The notes under the pieces: model-generated
The model's input: only the letters and a program-made list of their open reading frames with translations
Databases searched by the model: none
Told to the model about the DNA's origin: nothing
In this document: in pieces, positions 46,829 through 54,940 of the stretch
How positions within the stretch are numbered: the first letter of the stretch is position 1
Layout: every line of letters starts with the position of its first letter
Translations under genes and position numbers: made by a program
Assembly: GCA_049306275.1 (NCBI GenBank)
Contig: JBAQQB010000165.1
Location: 62,001 to 126,000 of the forward strand
From: JADJTT01 sp049306275
GTDB taxonomy: Bacteria > Bacteroidota > Bacteroidia > Chitinophagales > Saprospiraceae
Direction of reading: 5' to 3'
Length of the DNA: 64,000 nucleotides

Positions 46829-48757
46829 TTACTCCCCTGCCTCTTCTTTTCGGATAAATTCAGCAAATTCTGCGATAGTCATGGCGCCGAGGTCTCCTTC
46901 GCCGTGGCGACGGATGGAGAGCGTGCCTGCTTCCGCTTCTTTTTCACCGACGATGGCCATGAAGGGTATTTTTTTGACCTCCGCGTCGCGGATTTTCCGG
47001 TTTACCTTCTCGCTGCGTTCGTCGAGGATACCCCTGACGTCGAAGGCCGAGAGTTTGGCCAGCACTTCACGGGCGAAATCGTTGTATTTGTCGCTGATAG
47101 GCAGGATAGCCACCTGCTCGGGCGTCAGCCAAAGGGGGAATTTGCCGCCGGAGTGCTCGATCAGCACGCCGATGAAGCGCTCCATCGAGCCGAAGGGTGC
47201 GCGGTGGATCATAACCGGGCGGTGGGGCTGGTTGTCAGGGCCGATGTACTCCAACTGGAAGCGCTCGGGCAGGTTGTAGTCGACCTGTATGGTACCCAGC
47301 TGCCAGGAACGCTTGAGGGCATCCTTGACCATGAAGTCGAGCTTAGGACCATAGAAAGCTGCTTCTCCGAGAGCAGTGGTGGTCTTCATGCCGGCTTCCT
47401 GCGTTGCTTCGATGATAGCGCGCTCCGCCTTCTCCCAGTTCTCGTTGGAACCGATGTATTTATCGGGGTTGTTGGGATCGCGCAGCGATATCTGCGCGGT
47501 GTATTCGGTGAAGCCCAGTTTGCGCAGCACGTGCATGGTCAGGTCGACCACGCCGAGGAACTCGTCCTTGACCTGGTCGGCCGTGCAGAAGATGTGGGCG
47601 TCGTCCTGGGTAAAGCCGCGCACGCGGGTCAGGCCATGCAGCTCCCCGCTCTGCTCATAGCGGTACACGGTGCCGAACTCCGCCACGCGGAAGGGCAGTT
47701 CTTTGTAGGAGCGGGGCCGGTTGCCGAAAATCTCGCAGTGGTGAGGGCAGTTCATCGGCTTGAGCAGGAAGATCTCTCCTTCCTTCGGCGTGTTGATGGG
47801 CTGGAAGCTGTCTTCGCCGTATTTGGCGAAGTGGCCGGAGGTGACGTAGAGGTCCTTCTTCCCGATATGCGGCGTGATGACCGGCTGGTAGCCGCGCTTG
47901 ACCTGCTCTTTCTTGAGGAAATCTTCCAGGCGGGTGCGAAGGGCGGTGCCTTTGGGCAGCCAGATGGGAAGGCCAGCGCCCACTTTTTCCGAGAACATGA
48001 ACAACTCCAGCTCTGCGCCGAGCTTTCGGTGGTCGCGTTTTTTTGCTTCCTCCAACAGTTCGAGATACTCGTCGAGTTCCTTCTGCTTGGGGAAGGTCAC
48101 GCCGTAGATGCGGGTGAGTTGCTTGCGCTTCTCGTCGCCTCTCCAGTAGGCGCCGGCCACGTTCATCAACTTGGCGGCCTTGATGCGCCCGGTGTCGGGG
48201 ATGTGCGGGCCCTTGCAGAGATCCGTGAAGTTGCCTTGTTCGTAGAAAGTGATCTGCCCATCCTGCAGCTCGTCGATGAGTTCGAGCTTGTATTCGTCGC
48301 CTTTTTCGGTGAAATACTTGATGGCGTCGGCTTTCGACACTTCGCGGCGGACGTAGTTATTCTTCTGCCGGGCCAGTTCCAGCATCTTGTCTTCGATTTT
48401 TTTGAAATCGTCGGCGGAGATCTGCTGGTCGCCGGGGTCGACATCGTAGTAAAAACCTGTTTCGACGGGCGGGCCTATGCCGAATTTGATGCCGGGGTAG
48501 AGGGCTTCCAGGGCTTCCGCCATCAGGTGGGCGGAAGAGTGCCAGAAGGTGGATTTACCCTCCGGATTATCCCAGGTGAGCAATTGCAGAAGTGCATCGG
48601 AGTGGATAGGGCGGGAAGCGTCCCATACTTCTCCGTTCACTTTGGCGGAGAGCACGTTGCGTGCGAGTCCTTCGCTGATGGATTGGGCGATTTCCATGGC
48701 GGTGATCCCTTTGGGATACTCGCGCACGCTGCCGTCGGGTAGGGTAATATGAATCAT
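46829..48757 (-). CDS. thrS: Threonyl-tRNA synthetase
   Basis: A 642-residue class II synthetase that charges tRNA-Thr. The start at 48757 gives MIHITLPDGSVREYPKGITA, the TGS domain. The editing domain carries HSSAHLMAEALEALYPGIKF (the HxxxH motif). The catalytic core shows LFMFSEKVGAGLPIWLPKGT, FLLKPMNCPHHCEIFGNRPR with the zinc-binding Cys, and RVRGFTQDDAHIFC. The C-terminal anticodon-binding domain is LTPEQVAILPISDKYNDFAR onward. An ATG at 48772 is an alternative start. A perfect -7 box lies at 48805-48812. Confidence 0.97.
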   Translation of the reverse strand: MIHITLPDGSVREYPKGITAMEIAQSISEGLARNVLSAKVNGEVWDASRPIHSDALLQLLTWDNPEGKSTFWHSSAHLMAEALEALYPGIKFGIGPPVETGFYYDVDPGDQQISADDFKKIEDKMLELARQKNNYVRREVSKADAIKYFTEKGDEYKLELIDELQDGQITFYEQGNFTDLCKGPHIPDTGRIKAAKLMNVAGAYWRGDEKRKQLTRIYGVTFPKQKELDEYLELLEEAKKRDHRKLGAELELFMFSEKVGAGLPIWLPKGTALRTRLEDFLKKEQVKRGYQPVITPHIGKKDLYVTSGHFAKYGEDSFQPINTPKEGEIFLLKPMNCPHHCEIFGNRPRSYKELPFRVAEFGTVYRYEQSGELHGLTRVRGFTQDDAHIFCTADQVKDEFLGVVDLTMHVLRKLGFTEYTAQISLRDPNNPDKYIGSNENWEKAERAIIEATQEAGMKTTTALGEAAFYGPKLDFMVKDALKRSWQLGTIQVDYNLPERFQLEYIGPDNQPHRPVMIHRAPFGSMERFIGVLIEHSGGKFPLWLTPEQVAILPISDKYNDFAREVLAKLSAFDVRGILDERSEKVNRKIRDAEVKKIPFMAIVGEKEAEAGTLSIRRHGEGDLGAMTIAEFAEFIRKEEAGE

Positions 48758-48804
48758 GTTTGCCAATTGCATTTCGTTAATATCAAGCACCCAAGATGGG
48801 ACTG

Positions 48805-48812
48805 CAAAAGTA
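48805..48812 (-). promoter_or_regulatory. Bacteroidota -7 box for thrS
   Basis: The minus strand reads TACTTTTG, matching TAnnTTTG, with a TTTC about 20 bases farther upstream as a possible -33 element. It implies a leader of 25-40 bases, too short for a T-box or similar control. Confidence 0.6.
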
Positions 48813-48937
48813 AGGTTTTTTGAGATGAACCGAAAGTATCTGTTTCTGCTATCTTTTTTAGAGGTCATCAGGGATGTTCTGTCATTTTTCCTTACCTTAT
48901 CGCTCGATTTCCTTCATAAACCAAAAAAGCTAACCCC

Positions 48938-49702
48938 ATGTCAATGGAACTCTATCTGAAGCAGATCCAGGAGCAATTCCGCTACCGCCCGATCTGGCCT
49001 CCCGGCAAACCCCTCGAAGTCGGCGTAATCGGCAAAATTCCTCGCGGGATCTTCACCAACTACACCACTATAGAAAAGGAACTGGGCGTGAAGCCCGAGA
49101 TCCAGTCGACGTACAAAAAAGACGATGTGCTGGAGTTTGAAACCTCCGGCAGCGTGCAGACGACCTTCAAAGCCAAAGGTCAGGGCACCCCTCCCAACGC
49201 CCAATATCTGGGAGAGGCCGACGCAGGCGTTGTCATTGAGTTTAACTCGGGCGATGCCGTGGTTTTCAAACTCAAAGGCTACCACACCCACCAGATCATG
49301 AACCTGGCGGAAATCCAGGAAGCAGTGGTGGCGAAGTACAAAGCAAAAAAATGGGATAAGGAATACGTCCTCATCACCGAAGTGATCGAGGCGGATGGCG
49401 CCACTATCCTGATCTCCAAAAACGCAGGCGCCAAAGTCGAGCTGGCAGCCAACGCCGACATCGGCGGCAAGGAACTGAACATCGCCGACGCCTCTCTCGG
49501 CTGGGACCTCAAGAGCGAGCGCAGCATGGCCACCAAGGTCATTGCCCAATCGTCGATCACCCCCTTGTACCTGGCCATGTCGGTGCGCAAATCCTGGTTC
49601 GGCCCGGCCGAGTTGGAAGTGAAGCGCAGCCTCAAGCCCGAAGGCGCCGACTGGGACGTCGGCGTGCTGCCTTTCGATCCGGATGAACTCGATAAAGAAT
49701 AG
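48938..49702 (+). CDS. Gasdermin-like protein of unknown family, partner of a caspase
   Basis: A 254-residue cytosolic-looking protein without signal peptide, membrane span or a single cysteine. I recognise no family by motif. Its pattern follows the gasdermin pore-forming domain: an N-terminal amphipathic helix then a loop and strand (YLKQIQEQFRYRPIWPPGKP, LEVGVIGKI), a long strand pair (DDVLEFETSGSVQTTFKAKG; DAGVVIEFNSGDAVVFKLKG), a helix (NLAEIQEAVVAKYKAKKW), and strands KEYVLITEVIEADGATILIS and WDLKSERSMATKVIAQSSIT then PLYLAMSVRKSWF. A ~22-residue acidic tail (ending DPDELDKE) could act as the releasable inhibitory peptide. The caspase gene starts 6 bases downstream. A -7-like TATCTTTT lies at 48850-48857. 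Gasdermin identity is inference; the missing cysteine argues against the usual palmitoylation. Confidence 0.55.
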   Translation: MSMELYLKQIQEQFRYRPIWPPGKPLEVGVIGKIPRGIFTNYTTIEKELGVKPEIQSTYKKDDVLEFETSGSVQTTFKAKGQGTPPNAQYLGEADAGVVIEFNSGDAVVFKLKGYHTHQIMNLAEIQEAVVAKYKAKKWDKEYVLITEVIEADGATILISKNAGAKVELAANADIGGKELNIADASLGWDLKSERSMATKVIAQSSITPLYLAMSVRKSWFGPAELEVKRSLKPEGADWDVGVLPFDPDELDKE

Positions 49703-49708
49703 CAAGCT

Positions 49709-51736
49709 ATGGGACAGACATTATATGCCCTTTTGGCGGGGGTTAGCAGCTACCTCCCGCCTGTCAGCAAATTGCCCGGAGCCAAAAACGACCTCCTGAA
49801 AATACAGGAGTACCTGCAAGGGGAGAAGAAAGACTTTCAGGACGTGAAGATCAAGACCCTTATCGACAAGGAGGCGGTCAAGAGCAATATCGTGAAGGAA
49901 TTCCGGGAGCACCTCGGGCAGGCGAAAAAGGGAGACGTCGCTTTCTTCTTCTTCTCCGGCCATGGCACCCAGGAAGCCGCAGATCCGGCTATCTGGGTTT
50001 ACGAGCCCGATAAGAGGCTGGAGTGCCTGGTTTGCTACGACAGTGTGGAAGAGGATAGCAATATCTACAACTTCCTCGCCGACAAGGAACTCCGTTGGCT
50101 GCTGCACGAGTTGTGGAGCAAGACGCAGGCGCACATCGTCACGGTTTTCGACTGTTGCCACTCGGGCGAGAATACGCGCAACATCCATGTGAGCCAGCAG
50201 GTCCCGGAAGTAGCCGAAAAGCGGCTGGTAGCGCGGTACGGAGGCGACTCTTTCCCAAAAAGGGCCTGGAGTGATTTTATTTTCTCGAAAGACATTTCCC
50301 CTGAAGATCTCAAGACCAAGCCCCTGCACCAGGTCATCCCCGAGGGGCGTCACGTGCAGCTCGCGGCCTGCCGCAACGACGAATCGGCCTACGAGGTGGG
50401 AGGCGAAGGCATTTTCACCAAAAACCTGCTCGATGTGCTGAAGCGCTCGCGCGGGGCGGTGACCTACTTCGACATGCGCAGCCGGATCAAGAACTTCATC
50501 AAGAACCAGTACATGCAAACCCCGCAGATCTACGTGCAGGGAGGCGACCTGGCGCTGGGCTTCACCACCTTTCTAGGAAAAAACGAGGCAGGGAAGCCCC
50601 TTTACGGCAATGTGGTCAAGAACAAGACCCTGGGCTGGATCATGGACATGGGCGCCCTGCACGGCATCTCCAAGCGGGGGCAGGTCGTCGAAGTGGAGGC
50701 CGATGGCCAAAAGAAAAAACTCAAGGCGCAGGTGGTAAACGTTTTTCCCGACCACACCACCCTGCAGTTCGACCCGGCCGACGAGGCCAAAGCAGCGCAG
50801 GCAGGAGAGCTCAGGGGCTATGTCGCAGACTTCCAGTCGGCGCCGGTCAAGGTCTACCTGGAAGCGGAAGCAGCGTACAAGGCGCAGTCGGAAAAGCTCA
50901 AAAAAGAGCTCGGTAAAATCGTTAACCTCTACGTCACCGACAAGGAGTACGAGGCCGACTACTGTGTAGTGACCCGGAAAGAAGGCATCAACGGCTTCGG
51001 CCACCTGATCACCTATCCGGGCGAGGCGAAATACTACACCGACGCACAGAAGCAAAAGCAAATTCGCCCATTGGTACTGCCCGCGACTTCCCTTTCCGAG
51101 ACCTATCCCGAAAAGAGAGCAGCAGCATATCTGAAGCACATCGCCCAGTGGGAATACGTCAAAAACCTGCACAACCCCGGCACGTTCATGTTTCAGGGCG
51201 GTTTCCCGCTCGACATCCGGCTGGAGGTCAGCACAGGAGGCGGCTGGGAAGAAGTGCCGATGAACAACGAGTCCTGGGCGCCGCTCCTGCAACTGAATGA
51301 AAAGGGCAAACTGACCAGAGGCTGCCGGGTGCGCATCCGAAACAACTACACGAGCAAGCTTTACGTATCAGTGGTCAACCTGTCGCTCAACTTCGAGGTA
51401 TACCCGGCCTTCCTCAATCCGCCTAATACAGGCCTGGACCCGGGCAACGAAAAGATCATCGACACGGTTCATACGCCGAAAGGCGAAAGGCCCATCGTGC
51501 TCTCCGCCGAACCGGAAGTGCTGTCATTCAAGCTGCCCTACAGCCCGGCCTGGCTGCTCTTCGTCGCCAGCACCCACGAGAACGTGGATGTGACGACGTT
51601 GGAGCTTCCTGCCCTGCCCGGTCCGCTCCTGACCGACCGCACCCGCGCCATCGGCGCCGACGACGAGGACGAAACCGATGCCAACGCCAGCGACTGGATC
51701 ACCAGGCTGGTGGAGTTGAAGATCGGGATACCTTGA
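49709..51736 (+). CDS. Caspase-family protease with DUF4384-like C-terminal domain
   Basis: A 675-residue cysteine protease (peptidase C14 fold). Residues ~1-290 form the caspase domain: YALLAGVSSYLPPVSKLPGA, then VAFFFFSGHGTQEAADPAIW with catalytic His85, and AHIVTVFDCCHSGENTRNIH with catalytic Cys150 (the Cys before His-Ser-Gly, as in metacaspases and orthocaspases). A linker (~290-480) has charged repeats. At ~520-625 lies a DUF4384-like beta-sandwich (LTRGCRVRIRNNYTSKLYVS, then VVNLSLNFEVYPAFLNPPNT). No signal peptide is present. It follows the gasdermin-like gene by 6 bases and is probably its activator. The P1 preference cannot be read from the sequence. Confidence 0.88.
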   Translation: MGQTLYALLAGVSSYLPPVSKLPGAKNDLLKIQEYLQGEKKDFQDVKIKTLIDKEAVKSNIVKEFREHLGQAKKGDVAFFFFSGHGTQEAADPAIWVYEPDKRLECLVCYDSVEEDSNIYNFLADKELRWLLHELWSKTQAHIVTVFDCCHSGENTRNIHVSQQVPEVAEKRLVARYGGDSFPKRAWSDFIFSKDISPEDLKTKPLHQVIPEGRHVQLAACRNDESAYEVGGEGIFTKNLLDVLKRSRGAVTYFDMRSRIKNFIKNQYMQTPQIYVQGGDLALGFTTFLGKNEAGKPLYGNVVKNKTLGWIMDMGALHGISKRGQVVEVEADGQKKKLKAQVVNVFPDHTTLQFDPADEAKAAQAGELRGYVADFQSAPVKVYLEAEAAYKAQSEKLKKELGKIVNLYVTDKEYEADYCVVTRKEGINGFGHLITYPGEAKYYTDAQKQKQIRPLVLPATSLSETYPEKRAAAYLKHIAQWEYVKNLHNPGTFMFQGGFPLDIRLEVSTGGGWEEVPMNNESWAPLLQLNEKGKLTRGCRVRIRNNYTSKLYVSVVNLSLNFEVYPAFLNPPNTGLDPGNEKIIDTVHTPKGERPIVLSAEPEVLSFKLPYSPAWLLFVASTHENVDVTTLELPALPGPLLTDRTRAIGADDEDETDANASDWITRLVELKIGIP

Positions 51737-51739
51737 GGG

Positions 51740-51817
51740 AGTTTTCAGTTTTCAATTTTCAGTTTTCAGTTGAGATCAACTGAACATTGAGAACTGAGAA
51801 CTGAAAACTTTTTTTTC
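51740..51817. terminator. Long imperfect hairpin terminator after the caspase gene
   Basis: Arms 51740-51773 and 51776-51809 form about 34 base pairs with a few mismatches and G-U pairs; the innermost 8 bp are perfect (TCAGTTGA with TCAACTGA, loop GA). The arms are built from repeats of a GTTTTCA-type unit, and the hairpin ends in a run of about nine T. It is a strong terminator for the cassette and, by its repeat structure, may be an interspersed genomic element. Confidence 0.75.
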
Positions 51818-51842
51818 CACACCCTGTGGAAATTTTGGTGTG

Positions 51843-51863
51843 CAGATATCGGTTTTATATCTG
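51843..51863. promoter_or_regulatory. Inverted repeat upstream of the ribonucleotide reductase
   Basis: CAGATAT at 51843-51849 and ATATCTG at 51857-51863 form a perfect 7-bp dyad with a 7-base gap. It lies about 65 bases before the ATG, just upstream of TACCTTTA (51874-51881), a variant -7 box. It could be an operator. It is not a clear NrdR box. Confidence 0.4.
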
Positions 51864-51927
51864 CCCCTATGCCTACCTTTAAAAACCATCGGAACATTAC
51901 TGACCTAATCATAAAAAACGGTATCGC

Positions 51928-54504
51928 ATGAGTACCCCTGTTACCCCTTTGAAGACCTCGCCCGTGCACGCCAACGGGAAGGCGCCTAAGATCTATAGCT
52001 ATGAGGAAGCGCTCAAGGCATCCATTGAGTATTTCGGCGGCGACGAGCTTGCCGCCAATGTGTGGGTAAACAAATACGCCCTCAAGGACTCCTTTGGCCG
52101 TATTTACGAAAGGACGCCCGACGACATGCACCGCAGGATCGCCCGCGAGCTGGCGCGCATCGAGCAGAAATATGCCAAACCCGTCCAGGAAGAAAAATTG
52201 TACGAACTGCTGAAAGGCTTCCGCTATATCGTGCCGCAAGGCAGCCCGATGGCCGGCATTGGCAATAACTACCAGGTGTCGTCGCTGTCCAACTGCTTCG
52301 TCATCGGCAACGGGGCCGACTCCTATGGCGGCATCATGCGCACCGATGAAGAGCAGGTGCAGCTGATGAAGCGGCGCGGCGGCGTCGGTCACGACCTCTC
52401 CCACCTCCGTCCCAAAGGCACACCGGTGATGAACAGCGCACTGACTTCGACTGGTATCGTGCCCTTCATGGAGCGCTATTCCAACTCAACCCGCGAAGTG
52501 GCCCAGGATGGCCGGCGCGGCGCCCTCATGTTGTCAGTCTCGATCAAGCATCCCGATGCCGAAGACTTTATCGACGCCAAAATGGAACGGGGTAAGGTGA
52601 CCGGCGCCAACGTGTCGGTGCGCATCGACGACGAATTTATGAAAGCTGCTTTGTCGGGCGAGAACTATGTACAGCAGTACCCCATCAACTCCGAAGAGCC
52701 GGTATTTGAAAAAGAGATCAATGCCGCTGCGTTGTGGGACAAAATCATCTACAACGCCTGGAAGTCGGCCGAGCCGGGAATATTGTTCTGGGACACGATC
52801 ATCCGCGAATCGGTGCCCGACTGTTATGCCGACCTGGGCTACCGCACGGTGTCGACCAATCCTTGCGGGGAAATACCACTCTGCCCTTACGACAGTTGCC
52901 GCCTGCTGGCGATCAACCTGTTCAGCTACGTAGACCACCCCTTTACCCCCAAGGCCTCTTTCAATTTCAAGAAATTCGAGGAGCATGTGCAGCTGGCCCA
53001 GCGCATGATGGACGACATCATCGACCTGGAGTTGGAGAAGATCGACCGCATCCAGGAAAAGATCAAGAACGACCCGGAGAATGACATTGTCAAGGCGACG
53101 GAGGCCGAGTTGTGGAACAAGATACACGTGGCCTGCGTCAATGGGCGGCGTACCGGTGTGGGCATTACGGCCGAGGGCGACATGCTGGCGGCTCTGGGTA
53201 TTCAGTACGGCAGCGACGAAGCCATCGACTTCGCCGTGAAGGTACAGCGCACCCTGGCCGTCAACGCCTACCGCTCATCGGTGGAGATGGCGAAGGAAAG
53301 GGGGGCTTTCCCCATTTTCGACGCCAGGCGCGAAGCCTCCAACCCCTACATCAACCGACTGAAAGAAGCCGATCCGAAGCTGTATGAAGACATGGTCAAG
53401 TACGGCCGCCGCAATATCGCGCTGCTGACCATCGCGCCCACCGGTACTACCAGTCTGATGACCCAGACCACTTCGGGCATTGAGCCCGCCTTCCTGGTGA
53501 GTTACCTGCGCCGCCGCAAGGTAAACCCCAACGACAAGGACGCCAAGGTGACCTTCATCGACGAGGTGGGCGACCACTGGGAGGAATACCACGTCTTTCA
53601 CCACAAGTTCGTCGACTGGCTGAAAGCCAACAATTATGATGTAGATGTGGTGACCAAAATGTCGGCCGAGGAACTACAGACCGTGCTGGCAAAATCGCCC
53701 TACCACAAAGCCACCGCCAACGATGTGGACTGGGTGCAGAAGGTCAAGATGCAGGGGGCTATCCAGCAATGGGTAGACCACTCGATCTCCGTGACCGTCA
53801 ACGTTCCGGAAAATACTACGGTGGAGATGGTCAAGAAGATCTACCAGACCGCCTGGGAGGTGGGTTGCAAGGGCTGCACCATATACCGCGACGGATCGCG
53901 CTCGGGCGTATTGGTTTCCGATTCCGGAAAAGAAGGCGGGCACGAATTCAAGGAAACCATGCCGCCGAAGCGCCCCAGACGCCTTGAGGCCGAGGTGGTG
54001 CGTTTTATGAACGAGCGGGAGAGCTGGATCGCCGTGATCGGCATCTACGACGGGCGCCCCTACGAAATATTCACCGGCGCCGCAATAGACACCTTCCGCC
54101 TGCCCGATTATGTGGAGCGGGGCTGGGTAATCAAGAGCAAGGGCGACGACGGGCACAACCGCTACGATTTTCAGTTCCTCGACAAGGAGGGCTACCGCGT
54201 GACCATTGAGGGCCTGTCGCGGTCGTTCAACAAGGAATACTGGAACTACGCCAAGCTCATCTCCGGCGTCATCCGCCACGGTATGCCAATCCTCAAGGTC
54301 GTAGACCTGATTGAGGGGCTGAATGTGGAGGACGAATACATCAACTCCTGGAAAAACGGGGTGATCAGGGCCTTGAAGAAGTTCATTCCCGACGGCACCA
54401 AGGCCACGAACGCCACCTGCCCTTCGTGCGGCGACCACGATGGTTTATTGTACAAGGAAGGGTGTTTGATTTGCAAGAGTTGCGGGTATTCGGAGTGCGG
54501 GTAA
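51928..54504 (+). CDS. nrdJ: Adenosylcobalamin-dependent (class II) ribonucleotide reductase
   Basis: An 858-residue single-chain reductase that makes deoxyribonucleotides with a B12-derived radical and needs no oxygen. Core motifs are GSPMAGIGNNYQVSSLSNCF, MKRRGGVGHDLSHLRPKGTP, TNPCGEIPLCPYDSCRLLAI (with the active-site Cys, near residue 312), and TIAPTGTTSLMTQTTSGIEP. The C-terminus CPSCGDHDGLLYKEGCLICK then SCGYSECG carries a Cys-rich, zinc-ribbon-like tail that probably holds the redox-active pair. No R2 (NrdB) partner and no cobalamin riboswitch are visible next to it. A 7-bp inverted repeat lies upstream. Confidence 0.95.
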   Translation: MSTPVTPLKTSPVHANGKAPKIYSYEEALKASIEYFGGDELAANVWVNKYALKDSFGRIYERTPDDMHRRIARELARIEQKYAKPVQEEKLYELLKGFRYIVPQGSPMAGIGNNYQVSSLSNCFVIGNGADSYGGIMRTDEEQVQLMKRRGGVGHDLSHLRPKGTPVMNSALTSTGIVPFMERYSNSTREVAQDGRRGALMLSVSIKHPDAEDFIDAKMERGKVTGANVSVRIDDEFMKAALSGENYVQQYPINSEEPVFEKEINAAALWDKIIYNAWKSAEPGILFWDTIIRESVPDCYADLGYRTVSTNPCGEIPLCPYDSCRLLAINLFSYVDHPFTPKASFNFKKFEEHVQLAQRMMDDIIDLELEKIDRIQEKIKNDPENDIVKATEAELWNKIHVACVNGRRTGVGITAEGDMLAALGIQYGSDEAIDFAVKVQRTLAVNAYRSSVEMAKERGAFPIFDARREASNPYINRLKEADPKLYEDMVKYGRRNIALLTIAPTGTTSLMTQTTSGIEPAFLVSYLRRRKVNPNDKDAKVTFIDEVGDHWEEYHVFHHKFVDWLKANNYDVDVVTKMSAEELQTVLAKSPYHKATANDVDWVQKVKMQGAIQQWVDHSISVTVNVPENTTVEMVKKIYQTAWEVGCKGCTIYRDGSRSGVLVSDSGKEGGHEFKETMPPKRPRRLEAEVVRFMNERESWIAVIGIYDGRPYEIFTGAAIDTFRLPDYVERGWVIKSKGDDGHNRYDFQFLDKEGYRVTIEGLSRSFNKEYWNYAKLISGVIRHGMPILKVVDLIEGLNVEDEYINSWKNGVIRALKKFIPDGTKATNATCPSCGDHDGLLYKEGCLICKSCGYSECG

Positions 54505-54528
54505 GGATATTCCAGCGTTCTTGATGTA

Positions 54529-54550
54529 GTGTCGAAGTCCTCTTCGACAC
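54529..54550. terminator. Possible short hairpin after nrdJ
   Basis: A perfect 9-bp stem with a 4-base loop, 25 bases after the stop at 54504. No T-run follows directly, so it may be part of the repeat rather than an efficient terminator. Confidence 0.4.
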
Positions 54551-54592
54551 AGGCCGGGTGTAAAAGCACAATGTCATGTTTAACCTGAACAT

Positions 54593-54618
54593 GTACTTTT
54601 TCCTTGTTGAAAAAGTAC
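54593..54618. repeat. GTACTTTTTC inverted repeat
   Basis: A 10-bp perfect stem around CTTGTT. Long A/T-rich flanks make it a likely interspersed element. It falls inside a chance open frame on the plus strand that I do not accept as a gene. Confidence 0.5.
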
Positions 54619-54940
54619 CAAAAAAACAAGGCTTTCACTGCTTTGCCTAAAACCGGCCTTCATTCCGCCGGGCTGGCTAAACTCGCACTGACTGTTAAAG
54701 GGAGGCCCTGCACCAAGTTTGCTCAAACAGTAGCCAGCCTGCATCAGGCCCGCAGGAGCCGGACAAGCGGATGGGGCTTCATTCCAGCCGGTTTCTTAAC
54801 GGCAAACCAGCTAATGCCGGATTTTTTTTTTAATCCTATTATTCTGAAATCGGGAAGTAATTCCCAAAACAATCCTGGTGCGATTTGGGCTGGCGCTGCT
54901 TCCATTTTTTTTGTAAATTGAAGCAGTGCCCCCAAATGCC

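Larger units (their letters stand above)
54505..54940. repeat. Gene-free spacer with repeat-like hairpins
   Basis: About 430 bases without a supportable gene. It holds a 9-bp hairpin (54529-54537 GTGTCGAAG with 54542-54550), a 10-bp hairpin (54593-54602 GTACTTTTTC with 54609-54618) and a run of T near 54822-54831. From memory, a sequence like GTACTTTTTC-loop-GAAAAAGTAC followed by CAAAAAAACAAGG turns up as an intergenic repeat in several Bacteroidota, and its chance reading frames are sometimes annotated as tiny genes. I cannot check that here. The T-run may end transcription. Confidence 0.5.

Noticed and set aside
46904..48742. A 612-codon plus-strand open frame opposite thrS.
   Set aside because: thrS on the minus strand has all catalytic motifs, and the opposite frame shows none.
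51818..51927. A cobalamin riboswitch before the class II reductase.
   Set aside because: The spacer is too short for one and I see no B12-box-like sequence.
54604..54921. A 105-codon open frame in the spacer before the patatin gene.
   Set aside because: It overlaps an inverted repeat and its protein has no gene-like pattern. Similar frames are known artefacts of intergenic repeats.
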